The position numbers and the translations under genes were made by a program. The notes under the pieces were generated by a model. That model worked only from the letters and a program-made list of their open reading frames with translations. It had not been told where the DNA came from and did not search any database. From Desmodesmus armatus (taxonomy: Eukaryota > Chlorophyta > Chlorophyceae > Sphaeropleales > Scenedesmaceae): DNA of 64,000 bases. The stretch is taken from the NCBI GenBank assembly GCA_007449985.2, contig VIIQ02000096.1, positions 310,001-374,000 of the forward strand. Reading direction: 5' to 3'. Below are positions 61,762-64,000 of the stretch, piece after piece (within the stretch, counting starts at the first letter, position 1; each line of letters begins with the position of its first letter).

Positions 61762-64000
61762 TGAAGTAGGGACTTTTGACATCAGCTGACATCACTTGAC
61801 ATAACACAACATCAACAAAAGCAAAGCACACATCTTGTACTATTTTTGCATGCATTTACTCACTCCAAAAGCCTGGATCCTAGCTTGAACACAGCCATTG
61901 CAAGCACCAAGTTGAAAACCCTAATTCACATGCACCTTGCTCACACATGCACTTTTGACATCAGCTGACATCACTTGACATCACACAACATCATCAAAAG
62001 CAAAGCACACATCTTGTACTATTTTTGCATGCATTTACTCACTCCAAAAGCCTGGATCCTAGCTTGAACACAGCCATTGCAAGCACCAAGTTGAAAACCC
62101 TAATTCACATGCACCTTGCTCACACATGCACTTGATGTCAGCTGATGTCAAAAGTGCATGTGTGAGCAGGGTGCATGTGAATTAGGGTTTTCAACTTGGT
62201 GCTTGCAATGGCTGTGTTCAAGCTAGGATCCAGGCTTTTGGAGTGAGTAAATGCATGCAAAAATATGACAAGATGTGTGCTTTGCTTTTGATGATGTTGT
62301 GTGATGTCAAGTGATGTCAGCTGATGTCAAAAGTGCATGTGTGAGCAAGGTGCATGTGAATTAGGGTTTTCAACTTGGTGCTTGCAATGGCTGTGTTCAA
62401 GCTAGGATCCAGGCTTTTGGAGTGAGTAAATGCATGCAAAAATAGTACAAGATGTGTGCTTTGCTTTTGATGATGTTGTGTGATGTCAAGTGATGTCAGC
62501 TGATGTCAAAAGTGCATGTGTGAGCAAGGTGCATGTGAAGCAGGGTTTTCAACTTGGTGCTTGCAATGGCTGTGTTCAAGCCAGGAGCCAGGCTTTTGGA
62601 GTGAGTAAATGCATGCAAAAATATGACAAGATGTGTGCTTTGCTTTTGATGATGTTGTGTGATGTCAAGTGATGTCAGCTGATGTCAAAAGTGCATGTGT
62701 GAGCAACGTGCATGTGAAGCAGGGTTTTCAACTTGGTGCTTGCAATGGCTGTGTTCAAGCTAGGATCCAGGCTTTTGGAGTGAGTAAATGCATGCAAAAA
62801 TAGTACAAGATGTGTGCTTTGCTTCTGATGATGTTGTGTGATGTCAAGTGATGTCAGCTGATGTCAAAAGTGCATGTGTGACCAAGGTGCATGTGAAGCA
62901 GGGTTTTCAACTTGGTGCTTGCAATGGCTGTGTTCAAGCTAGGATCCAGGCTTTTGGAGTGAGTAAATGCATGCAAAAATAGTACAAGATGTGTGCTTTG
63001 CTTCTGATGATGTTGTGTGATGTCAAGTGATGTCAGCTGATGTCAAAAGTGCATGTGTGACCAAGGTGCATGTGAAGCAGGGTTTTCAACTTGGTGCTTG
63101 CAATGGCTGTGTTCAAGCTAGGATCCAGGCTTTTGGAGTGAGTAAATGCATGCAAAAATATGACAAGATGTGTGCTTTGCTTTTGATGATGTTGTGTGAT
63201 GTCAAGTGATGTCAGCTGATGTCAAAAGTGCATGTGTGAGCAGGGTGCATGTGAAGTAGGGTTTTCAACTTGGTGCTTGCAATGGCTGTGTTCAAGCTAG
63301 GATCCAGGCTTTTGGAGTGAGTAAATGCATGCAAAAATAGTACAAGATGTGTGCTTTGCTTTTGATGATGTTGTGTGATGTCAAGTGATGTCAGCTGATG
63401 TCAAAAGTGCATGTGTGAGCAAGGTGCATGTGAAGCAGGGTTTTCAACTTGGTGCTTGCAATGGCTGTGTTCAAGCCAGGATCCAGGCTTTTGGAGTGAG
63501 TAAATGCATGCAAAAATAGTACAAGATGTGTGCTTTGCTTTTGATGATGTTGTGTGATGTCAAGTGATGTCAGCTGATGTCAAAAGTGCATGTGTGAGCA
63601 GGGTGCATGTGAAGCAGGGTTTTCAACTTGGTGCTTGCAATGGCTGTGTTCAAGCTAGGATCCAGGCTTTTGGAGTGAGTAAATGCATGCAAAAATAGGA
63701 CAAGATTTGTGCTTTGCTTCTGATGATGTTGTGTGATGTCAAGTGATGTCAGCTGATGTCAAAAGTGCATGTGTGAGCAACGTGCATGTGAAGCAAGGTT
63801 TTCAACTTGGTGCTTGCAATGGCTGTGTTCAAGCTAGGATCCAGGCTTTTGGAGTGAGTAAATGCATGCAAAAATATGACAAGATGTGTGCTTTGCTTTT
63901 GATGATGTTGTGTGATGTCAAGTGATGTCAGCTGATGTCAAAAGTGCATGTGTGAGCAGGGTGCATGTGAAGTAGGGTTTTCAACTTGGTGCTTGCAATG
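61762..64000. repeat. 179-bp satellite array with head-to-head inversion, continues past the window
   Basis: About two units run in one orientation (61772-62133) and about ten and a half in the other (62134-64000). The GTCAAAAGTGCATGTG block repeats with a spacing of 179 bases (e.g. 62147, 62326, 62505). Each unit contains GTCAGCTGATGTC, GCATGTGTGAGCA, AGGGTTTTCAACTTGG, AGGCTTTTGGAGTGAGTAAA and TGCATGCAAAAATA. Units are nearly identical, with variants such as ATTAGGG/AGCAGGG and ATAGTACAAG/ATATGACAAG. A 60-residue open frame recurs in some units but is not coding. Confidence 0.97.

Noticed and set aside
62490..63925. Recurrent 60-residue open frame in the satellite units
   Set aside because: It repeats only because the 179-bp unit repeats; other units lose it by single changes and there is no start, domain or splice context.

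Overview
The window reads as nuclear DNA of a green alga (Chlorophyta, probably Chlorophyceae; genus not determinable by eye). The evidence is intron-rich genes with GT-AG introns, coding and intronic sequence dense in CAG/CTG runs, Ala/Gln/Ser-rich linkers, TGTAA poly(A)-type signals downstream of several stops, short interstitial tracts of the TTTAGGG telomere repeat, a chloroplast-type phytoene synthase with transit peptide, and algal RRRLQ/RRRHLLAG motifs in secreted proteins. No bacterial, viral or CRISPR features were seen.

Layout, left to right. 0.4-3.0 kb (+): UBX-domain protein of the TUG/ASPSCR1-PUX1 type, with its UBX exon partly re-duplicated inside the next intron. 3.1-10.3 kb: gene-poor, diverged tandem repeats. 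10.3-19.2 kb (-): large secreted multidomain gene (signal peptide, GCC2/GCC3-type Cys-rich repeats, PAN/apple-like and EGF-like modules, C-type lectin domain) whose exon phases chain consistently; a tRNA-derived SINE and a TA-flanked MITE sit in its introns. 19.2-23.1 kb: mostly non-coding, with exons of one unrecognised gene. 23.1-24.3 kb (-): core spliceosomal SmD2. 24.6-26.6 kb (+): plastid-type GNAT acetyltransferase. 27.1-41.1 kb (-): a giant gene joining two cyclic-nucleotide-binding folds, a degenerate class III cyclase-like domain, a long low-complexity linker and C-terminal leucine-rich repeats. 41.4-42.6 kb (+): intronless PGAP3/Per1, divergent from the giant gene across about 300 bp. 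43.3-47.2 kb (+): phytoene synthase, with an intron-containing tRNA-Arg(UCG) nested in its last intron. 47.2-50.0 kb: no convincing gene. 50.0-50.4 kb (+) and 50.6-54.4 kb (-): 5' part of a CLPTM1-like gene and 5' part of an SNF2 helicase gene, pointing at each other and both lacking their 3' halves. 57.0-61.3 kb (+): second secreted multidomain gene (signal peptide, sushi/CCP, TSP1-like, EGF-like, GCC2/GCC3), with a ~109-copy trinucleotide repeat in an intron. 61.7-64.0 kb: a 179-bp satellite array containing a head-to-head inversion, preceded by telomere-type repeats.

The genes are not an operon and share no single pathway. SmD2 (splicing), PSY (first committed step of carotenoids), PGAP3 (GPI-anchor lipid remodelling) and the UBX protein are housekeeping. 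The most unusual content is the CNBD-cyclase-LRR fusion and the two metazoan-like mosaic secreted proteins. Several genes (UBX, SNF2, the 57-61 kb gene) show places where the conserved reading frame jumps without a usable intron; these could be assembly indels or real decay. All identifications are by eye from motifs; no search was run.
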